A DNA stretch of 64,000 nt from an uncultured Rhodospirillales bacterium (GCA_903927615.1 CAIYNU010000035.1:62001-126000); one strand, 5' to 3'. Positions 27,649-37,699 are shown, counted from the first letter of the stretch. The notes: generated by a model from the letters alone, not told the origin. Program-made: numbers and translations.

Positions 27649-29274
27649 ATGGCCGCTCTGCTTTCGGTCCGCGACCTTGCCGTGACCTTCCGTGTTTCGG
27701 GTGTCGACGTGCCCGCGGTCCGGGGCATCTCGTTCGCGCTGGCGGCTGGCGAAACGCTGGCGCTGGTGGGCGAATCCGGTTCCGGCAAGTCGGTGACGGC
27801 GTTGTCGATCCTGCAACTGCTTCCTTACCCGCTGGCCCGCCATCCCAGCGGCAGCATTCGTTTCCAGGACATTGAATTGGTCGGCGCGCCCGAACCGGTG
27901 TTGCGCAGCGTTCGCGGCAACCGGATCGCCATGGTCTTTCAGGAGCCGATGACCTCCCTCAATCCGCTCCACACCATCGAACGCCAGGTGGCGGAAACCC
28001 TGATTTTACACAAGGGACTGGGGCGGACCGAAGCGCGGCGGCAGACTCTGGAGCTTCTACAACTGGTTGGCCTGGCCGAGGCCCGACGCCGACTCGACGC
28101 CTACCCCCATGAACTTTCGGGCGGTCAGCGCCAGCGGGTGATGATCGCCATGGCGCTTGCCAATGAACCCGACCTGCTGATTGCCGACGAGCCGACGACC
28201 GCCCTGGACGTGACCATCCAGGCCCAAATTCTGACGCTGTTGAAGGACCTGCAACGGCGCTTTGGTATGGCGTTGCTGTTGATCACCCACGATCTTGGCA
28301 TTGTTCGCAAGATGGCCGACCGGGTTTGCGTGATGAATGACGGCGCCATTGTCGAACAGGCCAGCGTGGCCGATCTGTTCGAGCGGCCGGTTCATCCCTA
28401 TACCCGCCGCCTGCTGGCGGCCGAACCCAAGGGCCGGCCGGTTCCGGCTCCGGCCGATGCTCCCGAGGTGCTGGCGGGCGAACAGGTCAAAGTCCATTTC
28501 CCGATTCGGAAGGGGGTTTTACGCCGGACCGTCGATCACATTCGCGCCGTGGACGGCATCTCGGTACGGGTGCGCGCCGGCCATACGGTGGGCGTGGTGG
28601 GAGAGTCCGGCTCGGGCAAGACCACCCTCGGCCTGGCCTTGCTGCGACTCACGGCCAGCCGGGGAGCGATTCGTTTCGATGGCCACGAGATTCAGGACTG
28701 GTCCAGCCGGCAAATGCGCCCGCTGCGCCGACAGATGCAAATCGTGTTTCAAGATCCGTTCGGCAGCCTGAGCCCGCGCCTGTCGGTCGGGGAGATCGTT
28801 GCCGAAGGATTGAAAATTCATCGTCTGGGCGGGAATGCCGCCGAACGCGAGGCCTTGATCATTACGGCGTTGGAAGAGGTCGGACTGGACCCGGGCGCCC
28901 GCCACCGCTACCCCCACGAGTTTTCCGGCGGCCAGCGTCAAAGGGTGGCCATCGCCCGGGCCATGGTGCTGAAGCCTCGCTTCGTGGTGCTGGACGAGCC
29001 GACCTCGGCCCTCGACATGTCGGTACAAACCCAAATTGTCGACCTGCTCCGCGATCTGCAAGCCCGTCACGGCCTGGCTTATTTGTTCATTAGCCATGAT
29101 CTGAAAGTGATCCGGGCGCTGTCAAACGAAGTCATCGTCATGAAGGACGGGCGCGTGGTGGAGCATGGGCCGACCGAGCAACTGTTCACGGCGCCGCGCG
29201 AAATTTATACCAGAGCCCTGCTTGCCGCGGCCTTTGACCTTGAAGCGATCGGCGGCGCCACCGTGCGCAGTTGA
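27649..29274 (+). CDS. yejF: Fused double ABC ATPase of a peptide importer (YejF type)
   Basis: This 541-residue protein contains two oligopeptide-type ABC ATPases. First half: Walker A GESGSGKS, signature LSGGQRQR, Walker [13 protein letters not shown]. Second half: [16 protein letters not shown] and [12 protein letters not shown]. Each half ends with the [12 protein letters not shown]-like tail of the Dpp/Opp family. In the YejABEF system this fused subunit powers uptake of peptides and microcin C-like compounds. The yejA, yejB and yejE genes are not in the window, so it is either separated from them or serves another Opp-type permease. Confidence 0.88.
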   Translation: MAALLSVRDLAVTFRVSGVDVPAVRGISFALAAGETLALVGESGSGKSVTALSILQLLPYPLARHPSGSIRFQDIELVGAPEPVLRSVRGNRIAMVFQEPMTSLNPLHTIERQVAETLILHKGLGRTEARRQTLELLQLVGLAEARRRLDAYPHELSGGQRQRVMIAMALANEPDLLIADEPTTALDVTIQAQILTLLKDLQRRFGMALLLITHDLGIVRKMADRVCVMNDGAIVEQASVADLFERPVHPYTRRLLAAEPKGRPVPAPADAPEVLAGEQVKVHFPIRKGVLRRTVDHIRAVDGISVRVRAGHTVGVVGESGSGKTTLGLALLRLTASRGAIRFDGHEIQDWSSRQMRPLRRQMQIVFQDPFGSLSPRLSVGEIVAEGLKIHRLGGNAAEREALIITALEEVGLDPGARHRYPHEFSGGQRQRVAIARAMVLKPRFVVLDEPTSALDMSVQTQIVDLLRDLQARHGLAYLFISHDLKVIRALSNEVIVMKDGRVVEHGPTEQLFTAPREIYTRALLAAAFDLEAIGGATVRS

Positions 29275-29364
29275 TGGCCACCGCCCGCCGGCGGCCGGAA
29301 GCTTTGCCTTCAGGCGACCGCAGACCGATCGGGTCTCATGTCCCGGCGCGTTGGCCGAAACGGG

Positions 29365-29739
29365 TCAATTCGCGCTCAACGGGGCTTTCGCTTCAGACAC
29401 CAGGGTCTCGGCACCCAGCAACGGACCATCACCGGAAGGGCCGACGTGATCGAGTGCGGAAATCAGGTTGAGGAGTGCCTCATCCGTCCGCGATCGCGTG
29501 TCTTTCCGAGCAGCGGCCCGGTAGTAACTGAGCAGAAAAATGCGCAAGGCACTGGTTAATCCGGTCCCCCGGACCCTTCGGGCGTCGATCATCCGCGCCA
29601 GCCCGGCCCGGTTCACACCATGATCGGCACAGATTTCATCGAATGCCTGCCAGAGGGGGGATTCGAGACGCGCCGACGTCCGCCGGCCACACATCTCAAA
29701 GTTGCGGCTGCGAAGAGCCGCGCTACGGGCTCTTGTCAA
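29365..29739 (-). CDS. Ribbon-helix-helix domain protein (RHH_4 type)
   Basis: TTG 29739 follows an extended Shine-Dalgarno GGAGGTGAT by ten bases or fewer, so the non-ATG start is well supported. The 124-residue product contains the RHH_4 pattern: CGRRTSARLESPLWQAFDEICADHGVNRAGLARMID, then LTSALRIFLLSYYR (about 17-75). RHH proteins bind DNA as dimers; targets of this subgroup are not established. It is convergent with the yejF-like gene. Confidence 0.75.
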   Translation of the reverse strand: MTRARSAALRSRNFEMCGRRTSARLESPLWQAFDEICADHGVNRAGLARMIDARRVRGTGLTSALRIFLLSYYRAAARKDTRSRTDEALLNLISALDHVGPSGDGPLLGAETLVSEAKAPLSAN

Positions 29740-30621
29740 TGGACCATCACCTCCGATTCAGCAATAAACAGCGCATGACCACTGGCGCATACCAGGGTAC
29801 GCGGATTGACGCAAGGATCACCGTCCATGATCGTTCCCCGTCGTTCTCTCGGGGACAGTAGTAATATCCCGGCGGTTCATCGTCAACATGGACGACGGCC
29901 CGAGACAAACTGAAATCATTGTGATGAAATTACGTGAAAATGTTGGCTTCCGAAACCAGCCCCCAAGATAGGTGATGGCTGCTGCGACATTGCTGCACCG
30001 CCCGCTTCGTTTGGTATTTTTGATCACTAACGCATATTGGAATATGTCAATCAACCAGATGTCGCCTTCGGTCATTGTTCAGATGACATTAACACGATAA
30101 AGACTCTGACCTTAGCACCGTGCTTGACTGATGTTTCCGAACCGGTCGCGACATAAAGCGGTTACAGGTGGGGGCCGAATATCCTGTTGATCCGGGCCGC
30201 CCCGCGCTGCAACAACTTGTAGCGGGCCGAGGGTCAAGGGTGTGACGATCATCCACACGGATACCTCGCCTCTTCCAGCTTGAACTGGTAGCCTGTCCAT
30301 TGCTGTTCTCCAAAAATATCTGCACTGCCGGAGATCCGGCCCGCATTCAATCCCGCCCCGCGCTGCAATGGAAGAGTTCATTGATTATGCTATCGGCCCG
30401 GTCGCAGACTTGCCATGATCACCGGTGGCGGTAATCGTCCCCGATGAAATGACGGCATTCCTTGTCGGGATTTTGCCGGGAGTCGCCTTGGTATCTACCG
30501 ATCCGCCCTCCGCTGAAACATCCCTCCATCGGTGGTCAGAGTGCCTTGACGGCGCGGTTCAATCTCATCACCTTGGGCGCCAGCGACGGCCCTCTGACGT
30601 TGTCGCGCTTTGGTGTTCGGT
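29740..30621. other. 882-bp stretch without a supported gene; 16-bp direct repeat
   Basis: This lies between the divergent RHH gene and the hybrid kinase. CCGCCCCGCGCTGCAA is repeated exactly at 30197-30212 and 30353-30368. 29900-30130 is AT-rich with short dyads such as CATATT-GG-AATATG near 30032, and would suit regulatory sites. Open frames of 60-90 codons have no ribosome sites or recognisable content. No RNA gene was recognised. Confidence 0.5.
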
Positions 30622-32676
30622 ATGCCCTTAAAGCGACCCAAGATTCTGATCGTTGATGACCGACCGGCTAACCTGCTGGCCCTGAAAGCGTTGCTGGCCA
30701 AAGTGGATGCCCTGGTGATCTCTGCCGACAACGGCAACCAGGCCCTGGCGCGGACCCTTGATCACGACTTTGCGCTGATGCTGCTTGATGTCCAGATGCC
30801 GGACATGAGCGGCTATGAACTGGCCGAGTTGCTTCGGGGCGAAGAGCGGACTCAACGGGTTCCGATCATCTTTCTGACCGCTGCCTACAAGGACGATGCC
30901 CACCGCGCCCGCGCCTACGATGCCGGGGCAGCCGACTACATCGAAAAGCCCATCGACGAGGCGATCCTGCTGTCCAAAGTGCGGGTGTTCCTCGAACTGG
31001 ACCGCATGCGGCGGGATATCAGCCGGATTGCCGAACAGTTGGCCGCGCAAAACCAACGCCTGGAGGCTGAAGTGACCGGCCACCAGGCGACCCTGAAGGC
31101 ATTGCGCGACAGCGAGGAACGGTTCCGGCTGGCCGTTTCCGGGACCAACGACGGCATCTGGGACTACGACCTGATGACCGGCCGATGCAGTTATTCACCG
31201 CGTTGGAAGCAGATGCTGGGCTGGCAGGATGCCGAGGTCTCGGACAGTCGGGACGAATGGTGCCGTCGGGTCCATCCCGACGATCTGGAAAAGGCCATGA
31301 CCGACATCGAGTTGCATCTGGCCGCCAAGACCCCGATCTACGAGAATGTTCATCGCCTTCAGCACCGGGACGGCTTCTACCGCTGGATTCTTGATCGCGG
31401 GCGCGCGGTTCGGACCGGCCATGGTCAGGCGGTGCGGATGGTCGGCGCCGCTACCGACATCACCGACCAGCGCCGCCACCAGATTCGCATCCAGTATCTC
31501 AATGACCGGTTAGAGCAGATTCTGCGGTCGGTGGCAGAAGGGATCTTCGGTATTGATACCAGTGGCCGGATCACCTTCGCCAACTCCGCCATGGAGCGCC
31601 TGTCGATCCGGCCGCGGAGCGAGCTGATCGGCCGCTCGGCTTCCGATTTGTTTGTGGGGCACGGAAGCGCCGACGACGAGTCGACCCGCGGTGAGGGGTT
31701 GATCTGGGCGGCCTGCCATTCCAACGAACCCCAAACGGTGCGCAATGACCTGTTGTGCCGCTCGGACGGTTCGACTTTGCCGGTGGACTATACCGTGGCG
31801 CCGTTGGTGACGGGGACCATCGTCACCGGTGCCGTCGTGGTGGTGCGCGACGCGACCGAGCGTTTGAAAATCGAGTTTGGCCTGGAACAGGCGCGGGTGG
31901 CTGCCGAAGAAACCAGCCGGGCCAAGTCCACCTTCCTGGCGATCATGAGCCATGAACTTCGCACGCCGCTCAATACCATTTTGGGTTTTTCCGAAATCAT
32001 CCGTGACGCCGCGTTCGGTCTGACCGCCCTGGAACGCTACCGGGAATATGCCGGGGATATTTTTGAGTCTGGGGCGCACCTTCTTGATCTGATCAACGAT
32101 ATCCTTGACCTCTCCAAGATCGAAGCCCACCGCATGGAGATCGAACCCCAGTGGCAGGAACTGCGCTACACCCTGACCTCGATTGTCCGGTTGATCCGGG
32201 ATAAAGCCAGCCGTCAGCAGGTCGAACTGACCCTCGACTTCGACCCGGACCTGCCGCTGCTTTACGCCGACGAACGGGCCTTCAAGCAAATTATCTTGAA
32301 TGTGCTGTCCAACGCCCTGAAATTCACCCCGTCCGGCGGTCAGGTCACCGTTCACGGCGGCAGCCAGGCCGACGGCGGTATCGTGATCTCGGTCACCGAT
32401 ACCGGAACCGGGATCGCCCGGGACCAGTTGGACCGCCTGTTCCTGCCGTTCGAACAGATCGATAACCGGTACAACCGCGAAGCTGCCGGCACCGGCCTCG
32501 GCCTGTCACTGACCAAGGGGTTGGTGGAGATTCATGGCGGCAGCGTGGTCATCCACAGCACGCTCGGCATCGGCACCACCGTGGCTATCCATTTTCCGCC
32601 CGGCTCCCGCAACCACCCTCACCAGCGAACCGGGGAACCCGAGCCCGGTGCCCGGCCGGAACCGCCGGGGACCTGA
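30622..32676 (+). CDS. Soluble hybrid kinase, REC-PAS-PAS-HisKA-HATPase
   Basis: This 684-residue cytosolic protein has an N-terminal receiver (VDDRPANLLALK; Asp56 in LMLLDVQMP; Lys in IEKPIDE) and a coiled-coil linker. A PAS_3 domain with HPDDLEKAM, a second PAS (about 300-420) and a HisKA domain with AIMSHELRTPLNTILGF follow. The ATPase domain has DTGTGIA and GTGLGLS. Receiver-first kinases often take phosphate or signal from another kinase. ATG 30622 or GTG 30610 could be the start; neither has a strong ribosome site. No partner regulator adjoins it. Confidence 0.9.
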   Translation: MPLKRPKILIVDDRPANLLALKALLAKVDALVISADNGNQALARTLDHDFALMLLDVQMPDMSGYELAELLRGEERTQRVPIIFLTAAYKDDAHRARAYDAGAADYIEKPIDEAILLSKVRVFLELDRMRRDISRIAEQLAAQNQRLEAEVTGHQATLKALRDSEERFRLAVSGTNDGIWDYDLMTGRCSYSPRWKQMLGWQDAEVSDSRDEWCRRVHPDDLEKAMTDIELHLAAKTPIYENVHRLQHRDGFYRWILDRGRAVRTGHGQAVRMVGAATDITDQRRHQIRIQYLNDRLEQILRSVAEGIFGIDTSGRITFANSAMERLSIRPRSELIGRSASDLFVGHGSADDESTRGEGLIWAACHSNEPQTVRNDLLCRSDGSTLPVDYTVAPLVTGTIVTGAVVVVRDATERLKIEFGLEQARVAAEETSRAKSTFLAIMSHELRTPLNTILGFSEIIRDAAFGLTALERYREYAGDIFESGAHLLDLINDILDLSKIEAHRMEIEPQWQELRYTLTSIVRLIRDKASRQQVELTLDFDPDLPLLYADERAFKQIILNVLSNALKFTPSGGQVTVHGGSQADGGIVISVTDTGTGIARDQLDRLFLPFEQIDNRYNREAAGTGLGLSLTKGLVEIHGGSVVIHSTLGIGTTVAIHFPPGSRNHPHQRTGEPEPGARPEPPGT

Positions 32677-32863
32677 TCTCGACACGGTATTTTCATGATT
32701 CGGGGACCATGATCCGGAAGCGGCAAGCAGGCCGGACAAAACCCCTGGGTAACGGCCCTGCCGTGTGGCATCCTCCCGCCGGTGATCGCCCCCTTGCGTC
32801 GGTCGGGCGTTGGACGGTGCCGCCATGCCGGAGACTCCGGCCGCATTGGAAAAGGAGGCGTCC

Positions 32864-33271
32864 ATGAACAAGACAGCGGTGATTGGGGCCGTTCTCGGGC
32901 TTTTGGTTCTTCCGCCTGGACTGGGGTCAGCCCTGGCGGATACCGCGAAGGCAGAACCGACGCCGTCGGTCTCCCAGCCAACGGTCTCGGTGTTGCCCCG
33001 GGACCTGATGACCTTTGGCGAGCGATTCGCCCTGTTGCGAAAGCTACGCGCCGCCAAAACAGCCGATGAACGATTCGACCTGTGGGCCGAAAACTATGCC
33101 GAACTGGAAAAACGGGCCAGTGAGCGGGGCGTCGTGCTGCGGGACTACGGTCCCATGATGATGATGATGGATCATGGCCCAACCGCCCAAAGGTCCGGTC
33201 GCCGCAGCCGGGTGGGCATGCTGCCGCCGGTCGGCAACACCGTTCGCCCGCGTGCGCCGATGGCGTGGTGA
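32864..33271 (+). CDS. Exported small protein with a five-Met run
   Basis: ATG 32864 lies just after AGGAGG. The 135-residue protein has a clear signal peptide (MNKTAVIGAVLGLLVLPPG..., cleavage near ALA-DT). A charged helical region (about 50-95, LRKLRAAKTADERFDLWAENYAELEKRASERG) and GPMMMMMDHGP near residue 105 follow. Exposed Met clusters occur in periplasmic copper-binding proteins, but that link is only suggestive here. It is not recognised. Confidence 0.65.
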   Translation: MNKTAVIGAVLGLLVLPPGLGSALADTAKAEPTPSVSQPTVSVLPRDLMTFGERFALLRKLRAAKTADERFDLWAENYAELEKRASERGVVLRDYGPMMMMMDHGPTAQRSGRRSRVGMLPPVGNTVRPRAPMAW

Positions 33272-33322
33272 GGCCGGCGGGCCAACCCGTCTGGATGGGT
33301 CAGTCGGCAGCGACCGGCACGC

Positions 33323-33986
33323 TCAAAAGGGTTCGTCTTCCAGGTAGCGGGCCACGACATGGCCAAGGCTCTTGAGTCGGCCGTCTTCAGTGCGCCTTCG
33401 GTAATCTGCAATCATCTCGGCCCGGTTGACGGACGCGATATCGCCGGCTTGAATATCGGTTTCAATGCCGGCAAGGAGCCTTCCCCGCTCCGCCTTGATT
33501 GCCGGGTCGTTGAGGTTCAGCGTCGTGATCACCGTATCCGCCATGGTGTCATCGCTTCGGGTCGGCCGAATCGCCCCGTTGCCATTGTAGCGGAACCGCA
33601 TTTCGCACTGCGGATCAGACGGAATGATGTCATTGGCAGGGTCAAACCAGTCTCCCTTGGCGTCGCCGCAAGTGCTTGGAATTTGCCGCTCCCTACTGGG
33701 CGGGCCGCAACTGGCGAACAGATTCTGATAGTCGAGGGCAAGGTTCGGAAACGCTGTTTGGGGCCAGAAATGGTCGATATGGCCGCCTGTCGTCCTCTCT
33801 CGGTCGAGGCGCCGTCCGCAATAGGCGCGAGACGTGTCCCTGCTCCTTAACCAGGGCTGTGTAGGTCCCGGTCTTTGGCTCGCCCCCGAAATTGTTCCAA
33901 CTGGGAGTCCACCCAGACTCCGAATTTTCCAGGGCCAACCATTCCCGGAGACAGGACGGCGCCGGACCTTGCGACGAATATTTCAT
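33323..33986 (-). pseudogene. ptuB: PtuB-like HNH nuclease (TIGR02646 family) with a 1-nt frameshift
   Basis: ATG 33986 overlaps the ptuA stop (ATGA). The first frame gives MKYSSQGPAPSCLREWLA and WTPSWNNFGGEPKTGTYTALVKEQGHV, then goes out of register. Removing one base near 33829 continues in the next frame with CAYCGRRL, GGHIDHFWPQ, NLALDYQNLFASC, CGDAKGDWFDP and a C-terminus ending at 33323. The reconstructed protein is 220 residues with the CxxC, HxxHF and CGxxKG features of the HNH proteins paired with PtuA in Septu. As sequenced, the nuclease core is not translated in frame. A recent mutation, a sequencing error or frameshifting cannot be told apart here. Confidence 0.82.
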
Positions 33987-35275
33987 GGCGTCTGGGCTCG
34001 CCGTCTCCGGTCCAACCGGGCCTGAGCCAGGGTCAGTTCCGGCGGTTCCCCCTCAATCTCCTGGCGCAAGCTCTCCAGCAGCGTCGCGGCCTCGGACAAA
34101 CGGCCGGCGCCGATGGCGTCTTCCAGGAGATCAAGGCGCGCCTTGATCTCCGCGTCCCGTTCATCGGCCCCCAACACCGCCAGCAAAATCTCGCTGCTAT
34201 CGCGACCATAGGCCGCCCTGGGAATGCCAACCTCGATCCGCCCGTCCGCACCGGGATGCAGGACGCGAATGGAGTCGGCATGAACCCGCCCGAGCACCTG
34301 CGGCGAATGGGTGGTGATGACGAACTGGCAACCGGGAAAGGTCTCGGTCAGCCAGGGCAGGATCACCCGCTGCCAGCGCGGATGCAGGTGCAACTCGATT
34401 TCGTCGATCAGGACAATTCCCGGCCCTTGCAAGGGATCGGGAAGATCGGGATTCGGCATGGCAAGTCGTCGGGCCAGATCACCGGCCAGGGCCAGAAATG
34501 TCTGTTCGCCGCTGGACAACTGCGAAACCAGCAAGTCCACGCCGTTTTTGGTGACGTGCAGTCCCTGCCGGTGTTCCGGATTCTTAAGACCGGTTTTTTC
34601 CGTCATCGCCCGCCGTACGGCTTCCAGTTGGCCATCGCGATAGGACTGGTCTTCCCGCCAGTGCTGGGCTTCTTCCAGACTGCGATCCCGGAACCACACG
34701 ACAAATTCGCGAAATTCCAAATCGGCCTTGAGGGCGCCCGAGAAGGCTGCTGCTTTTCTTTGATCGGCAGCCTCCCGAAGCCGTTGCGGCACATCCAACA
34801 CCGCCCGGCGTTGACCATAATAGATTAAAAGGGGCTCACCGGAGAAATCAGCCCCTCTATTCTCGGTGCGATGCCGAACATAGACATTCAAATTATCAAA
34901 TTGGCTTCGGCTTTCTTTTCCCAGTATCTTACCAGTGCGAGTTTGTTTACGCACTGCCCAAGCTAGAGGATTGTCATGAGCACTAACGTTGACCTCAAGG
35001 GAGGTCATAGTTGTCGCATATGCTTCGGAATCGCCGACCCCACCTCCTCGACGAATATCCCGATGATGATCAGTTTCCTTCAAGGGTAACGCGCTTTGGG
35101 CTGATGCTCTGATGTATCGTGCCAGATATTGGTCGAGCAAGATGGCGAGGGCGTCGAGAATACTGGTTTTACCCGTGCCATTTTTACCCACCAGCACCGT
35201 CAGACGCGGATTAAATTCAAGAGCGAGGCTCACGATGCCCCGGAAGCCCTCGATTTTTACCGATACCAGTTTCAT
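33983..35275 (-). CDS. ptuA: PtuA-like AAA/ABC-type ATPase (Septu defence)
   Basis: This 430-residue ATPase of the AAA_21/RecF-like group starts MKLVSVKIEGFRGI at ATG 35275. Walker A is GKNGTGKT (30-37), the signature is SSGEQ, Walker B is IVLIDEIELHLHP and the switch His is in TTHSPQVL. There is no TOPRIM domain, so it is not an OLD nuclease. The following gene encodes a TIGR02646-type HNH protein with ATGA coupling, which is the ptuA-ptuB arrangement of the Septu anti-phage system. No reverse transcriptase or msr-msd lies nearby, so this is not a retron-Septu hybrid. It sits 163 bp downstream of tRNA-Gln, a typical spot for acquired islands. Confidence 0.82.
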   Translation of the reverse strand: MKLVSVKIEGFRGIVSLALEFNPRLTVLVGKNGTGKTSILDALAILLDQYLARYIRASAQSALPLKETDHHRDIRRGGGVGDSEAYATTMTSLEVNVSAHDNPLAWAVRKQTRTGKILGKESRSQFDNLNVYVRHRTENRGADFSGEPLLIYYGQRRAVLDVPQRLREAADQRKAAAFSGALKADLEFREFVVWFRDRSLEEAQHWREDQSYRDGQLEAVRRAMTEKTGLKNPEHRQGLHVTKNGVDLLVSQLSSGEQTFLALAGDLARRLAMPNPDLPDPLQGPGIVLIDEIELHLHPRWQRVILPWLTETFPGCQFVITTHSPQVLGRVHADSIRVLHPGADGRIEVGIPRAAYGRDSSEILLAVLGADERDAEIKARLDLLEDAIGAGRLSEAATLLESLRQEIEGEPPELTLAQARLDRRRRAQTP

Positions 35276-35438
35276 CGTCCGCCGCCCAAGCCGTGTCCCG
35301 ACGGAAATACGCGATCGCCCCCTTCCTGTAAACAAGCCATGCCCCCTTTCTGCCAAAGGCGGCACGCCACAACCGACGGCGCGCCCGTTACGGGCGACAA
35401 CCAGGCAAGATGTTGGTGCATTAAAAAGGTGGGAGGGT

Positions 35439-35513
35439 TGGCTGGGGCGGGAGGATTCGAACCTCCGGATGGCGGAATCAAAATCCGCTGCCTTACCACT
35501 TGGCGACGCCCCA
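35439..35513 (-). tRNA. tRNA-Gln (anticodon UUG)
   Basis: A cloverleaf can be folded from 35513 down to 35439, including an encoded CCA. The acceptor stem is TGGGGCG / CGCCCCA, the anticodon stem GCGGA / TCCGC with loop TTTTGAT (anticodon TTG, plus-strand bases 35479-35481), and the T-arm contains GGTTCGAATCC. It reads CAA codons as glutamine. It lies between cbiB and the Septu-like module. Confidence 0.95.
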
Positions 35514-35632
35514 AACGCGCACGGGCCACTCTTGCCCGGGCCGGGACCATAGGACGACAACGGGGCGGATTTCAAGCATCCGTCGACGGTGGGGCGTCGC
35601 ATTTTTTTGGCCGGAGCCCAAGTCCCGCGGTT

Positions 35633-36631
35633 TCACTGCCAGCCGGACAGCCAGGCATAGACGGCGACCACCAGCGCCGTGGCCACCAGGCAGGCGCGCC
35701 GGTACAGGGCAAGCGCCTCTTCGATGTCGGCCGGGGTCGCGTCCGCCCGACCGTCGCCCATCCAGGCATCCTCGACTCGGGCGCCCCCATACACCCGCGG
35801 CCCGGCCAGCCGCAGGCCCAGCGCCCCGGCCATGGCCGCTTCGGGCCAACCGGCATTGGGCGAACGGTGGCGCCCGGCGTCGCGCCAGGCGGTGGTCAGC
35901 GCGCCGCCGGCCAAGGCGCCCGGGGTCAGCGTCGCGGCCAGGGCGATCAGCCCGGCGGTCAGCCGTGCCGCCGGCAGATTGACCAGATCATCGAGTCGGG
36001 CCGCCGCCCAGCCGAACGCCCGATAGCGCGGTGACCGATGGCCGATCATGCTGTCGGCGGTGTTGATCGCTTTATAGAGGACAATGCCCGGCAATCCGCC
36101 CACCGCCAGCCAGAACGCCGGCGCCACCACGCCGTCCGAAAAGTTTTCGGCCAGGCTCTCGATGGCCGCCCGAGCCACCGCAGGTTCGTCCAGGCTCTCG
36201 GGGTCGCGGCCGACGATTTTCGCCACCGCCCGCCGGCCTTCGGGCAAGCCTTCGCCAAGGCCTTCGGCCACCGCCGCCACATGCTCGCCCAGGCTGCGTT
36301 GGGCCAGCAGCATTGCCGCCAGCACCGCTTCGATCAGCCAGCCAACCTTCACCCCGTCAAAGGTCCAGTCCCGGCAGGCCAGGACCACGGGCACCGTTAC
36401 CGCCAGCCCCAACGCCGCCAGCGCCAGCACCGCCGCCAGTCCGGCCAGCCGCCGTCCAGGCTCGCTCCAGGCCGGGCGGTTCAGGGCGAGTTCCAGCCAA
36501 CCGATCACGGCGCCCAATACCATCACCGGATGCCCCACGGTTCGCACCAGCGCCGCCGGGTATCCCACCAGTCCATCGATAACCATGGCCACCGCCAGCA
36601 CCGCGACGCTATGCTCGACATCCCCCATCAC
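35633..36631 (-). CDS. cbiB: Adenosylcobinamide-phosphate synthase (CbiB/CobD)
   Basis: This 332-residue polytopic membrane enzyme attaches (R)-1-amino-2-propanol phosphate or its precursor to adenosylcobyric acid. The start ATG 36631 follows GGGGGAGGA. Hallmarks are the N-terminal hydrophobic HPVMVLGAVIGWLE, IVGRDPESLDEPAVARAAIESLAENFSDGVVAP, YKAINTADSMIGH and RYRAFGWAAARLDDLVNLPAARL. cobC, which makes the aminopropanol phosphate, diverges from it 42 bp away. In P. denitrificans naming this gene is cobD. Confidence 0.95.
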   Translation of the reverse strand: MMGDVEHSVAVLAVAMVIDGLVGYPAALVRTVGHPVMVLGAVIGWLELALNRPAWSEPGRRLAGLAAVLALAALGLAVTVPVVLACRDWTFDGVKVGWLIEAVLAAMLLAQRSLGEHVAAVAEGLGEGLPEGRRAVAKIVGRDPESLDEPAVARAAIESLAENFSDGVVAPAFWLAVGGLPGIVLYKAINTADSMIGHRSPRYRAFGWAAARLDDLVNLPAARLTAGLIALAATLTPGALAGGALTTAWRDAGRHRSPNAGWPEAAMAGALGLRLAGPRVYGGARVEDAWMGDGRADATPADIEEALALYRRACLVATALVVAVYAWLSGWQ

Positions 36632-36673
36632 CAGTCCTCCCCCTCACTGTGCTTCTGGGTGTTTGCGCCACCG

Positions 36674-37699
36674 ATGTCTACCGCCCCTGCCCTTGCCGCC
36701 GGATTTCCGGTCGTCACCGACCATGGCGGCGATCTGGGAGCCGCACGGCTGCGCTTTCGCGACGCCCCCGAGCCGTGGCTTGATCTCAGCACCGGGATCA
36801 ACCCGTGGCCCTATCCCGTCCCGCCGCTGGCTCCCGAGGTCTGGCAACGCCTGCCCGACCCCGCCACCATCGACGATCTGACTGTCGCCGCCGCCCGCGC
36901 CTTCGGGGCGTCCGACCCGACTCATCTGGTCGCCGCGCCCGGCTCCCAGGCGCTGATCCAGTGGTTGCCATATCTGCGCCGGCCGGGCCGGGTTGCCGTG
37001 CTTGGCCCCACCTACGCCGAACACGCCGCGTGCTGGACCGCCGCCGGCCATCGGGTAAGCCCCGTGGCCGGAACGGAGTCACTGTATCACGAATCCTGGG
37101 ATACGGTGGTGGTGGTCAACCCCAACAATCCCGACGGCCGCATCGTGGAGCCCGAGCGCCTGACCGCCCTGGCCGGAACCCTGGCCGCCCGGGGCGGCTG
37201 GCTGGTGGTGGATGAAGCCTTTGCCGATCTCGCTCCCGGCGCCAGCGTCGCCGCCGCTGCCGGTTTGCCCGGCCTGATCATCTTACGCTCGTTCGGCAAA
37301 TTCTTCGGGCTGGCCGGGCTTCGCCTGGGTTTCGCCCTGGCCGGGCCGGCGGTGACGACCCGCCTGCGTCAGGCGCTCGGCCCCTGGCCGGTGAGCGGTC
37401 CCGCGGCGGTCATCGCCGGTCGGGCGCTATCCGATCGCGCTTGGATCGCCGAGACTCGAGGACGGCTCAGCGCGTCGGCAAACCGCCTTGACCGCGTGCT
37501 GACCGCCCATGGTCTCACCGTGCTTGGCGGGACCCCCCTGTTCCGGCTGACCCGGACCCCGGACGCCGGGACGGTGTTTGAAGGCCTCGGCCGGGCCGGC
37601 ATCCTGGTGCGCCGTTTCGAGGCTCACCCCGGCTGGTTGCGGTTCGGGCTGCCTGCCGACGCCGACGCCTGGCACCGGTTGGAGATGGCCCTCTCATGA
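36674..37699 (+). CDS. cobC: Threonine-phosphate decarboxylase (CobC-type PLP enzyme)
   Basis: This 341-residue class I/II aminotransferase-fold protein has [12 protein letters not shown] near its N-terminus, [25 protein letters not shown] and the PLP-lysine block [19 protein letters not shown]. The enzyme forms (R)-1-amino-2-propanol O-2-phosphate for the lower-loop linker of cobalamin. The long frame upstream of 36674 is antisense to cbiB and is excluded. No clear ribosome site precedes ATG 36674; GTG 36659 is an in-frame alternative. The stop overlaps the cobQ start (ATGA). The same enzyme is called CobD in Salmonella. Confidence 0.92.
   Translation: MSTAPALAAGFPVVTDHGGDLGAARLRFRDAPEPWLDLSTGINPWPYPVPPLAPEVWQRLPDPATIDDLTVAAARAFGASDPTHLVAAPGSQALIQWLPYLRRPGRVAVLGPTYAEHAACWTAAGHRVSPVAGTESLYHESWDTVVVVNPNNPDGRIVEPERLTALAGTLAARGGWLVVDEAFADLAPGASVAAAAGLPGLIILRSFGKFFGLAGLRLGFALAGPAVTTRLRQALGPWPVSGPAAVIAGRALSDRAWIAETRGRLSASANRLDRVLTAHGLTVLGGTPLFRLTRTPDAGTVFEGLGRAGILVRRFEAHPGWLRFGLPADADAWHRLEMALS

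Noticed and set aside
29818-30075. 85-codon leftward frame in the gap before the hybrid kinase
   Set aside because: No ribosome site, no similarity to a known family by eye, and unusual composition for this genome.
36038-36673. In-frame upstream extension of cobC
   Set aside because: It is antisense to cbiB, reads as His/Arg/Gln-rich low-complexity sequence, and normal family length is reached from ATG 36674.
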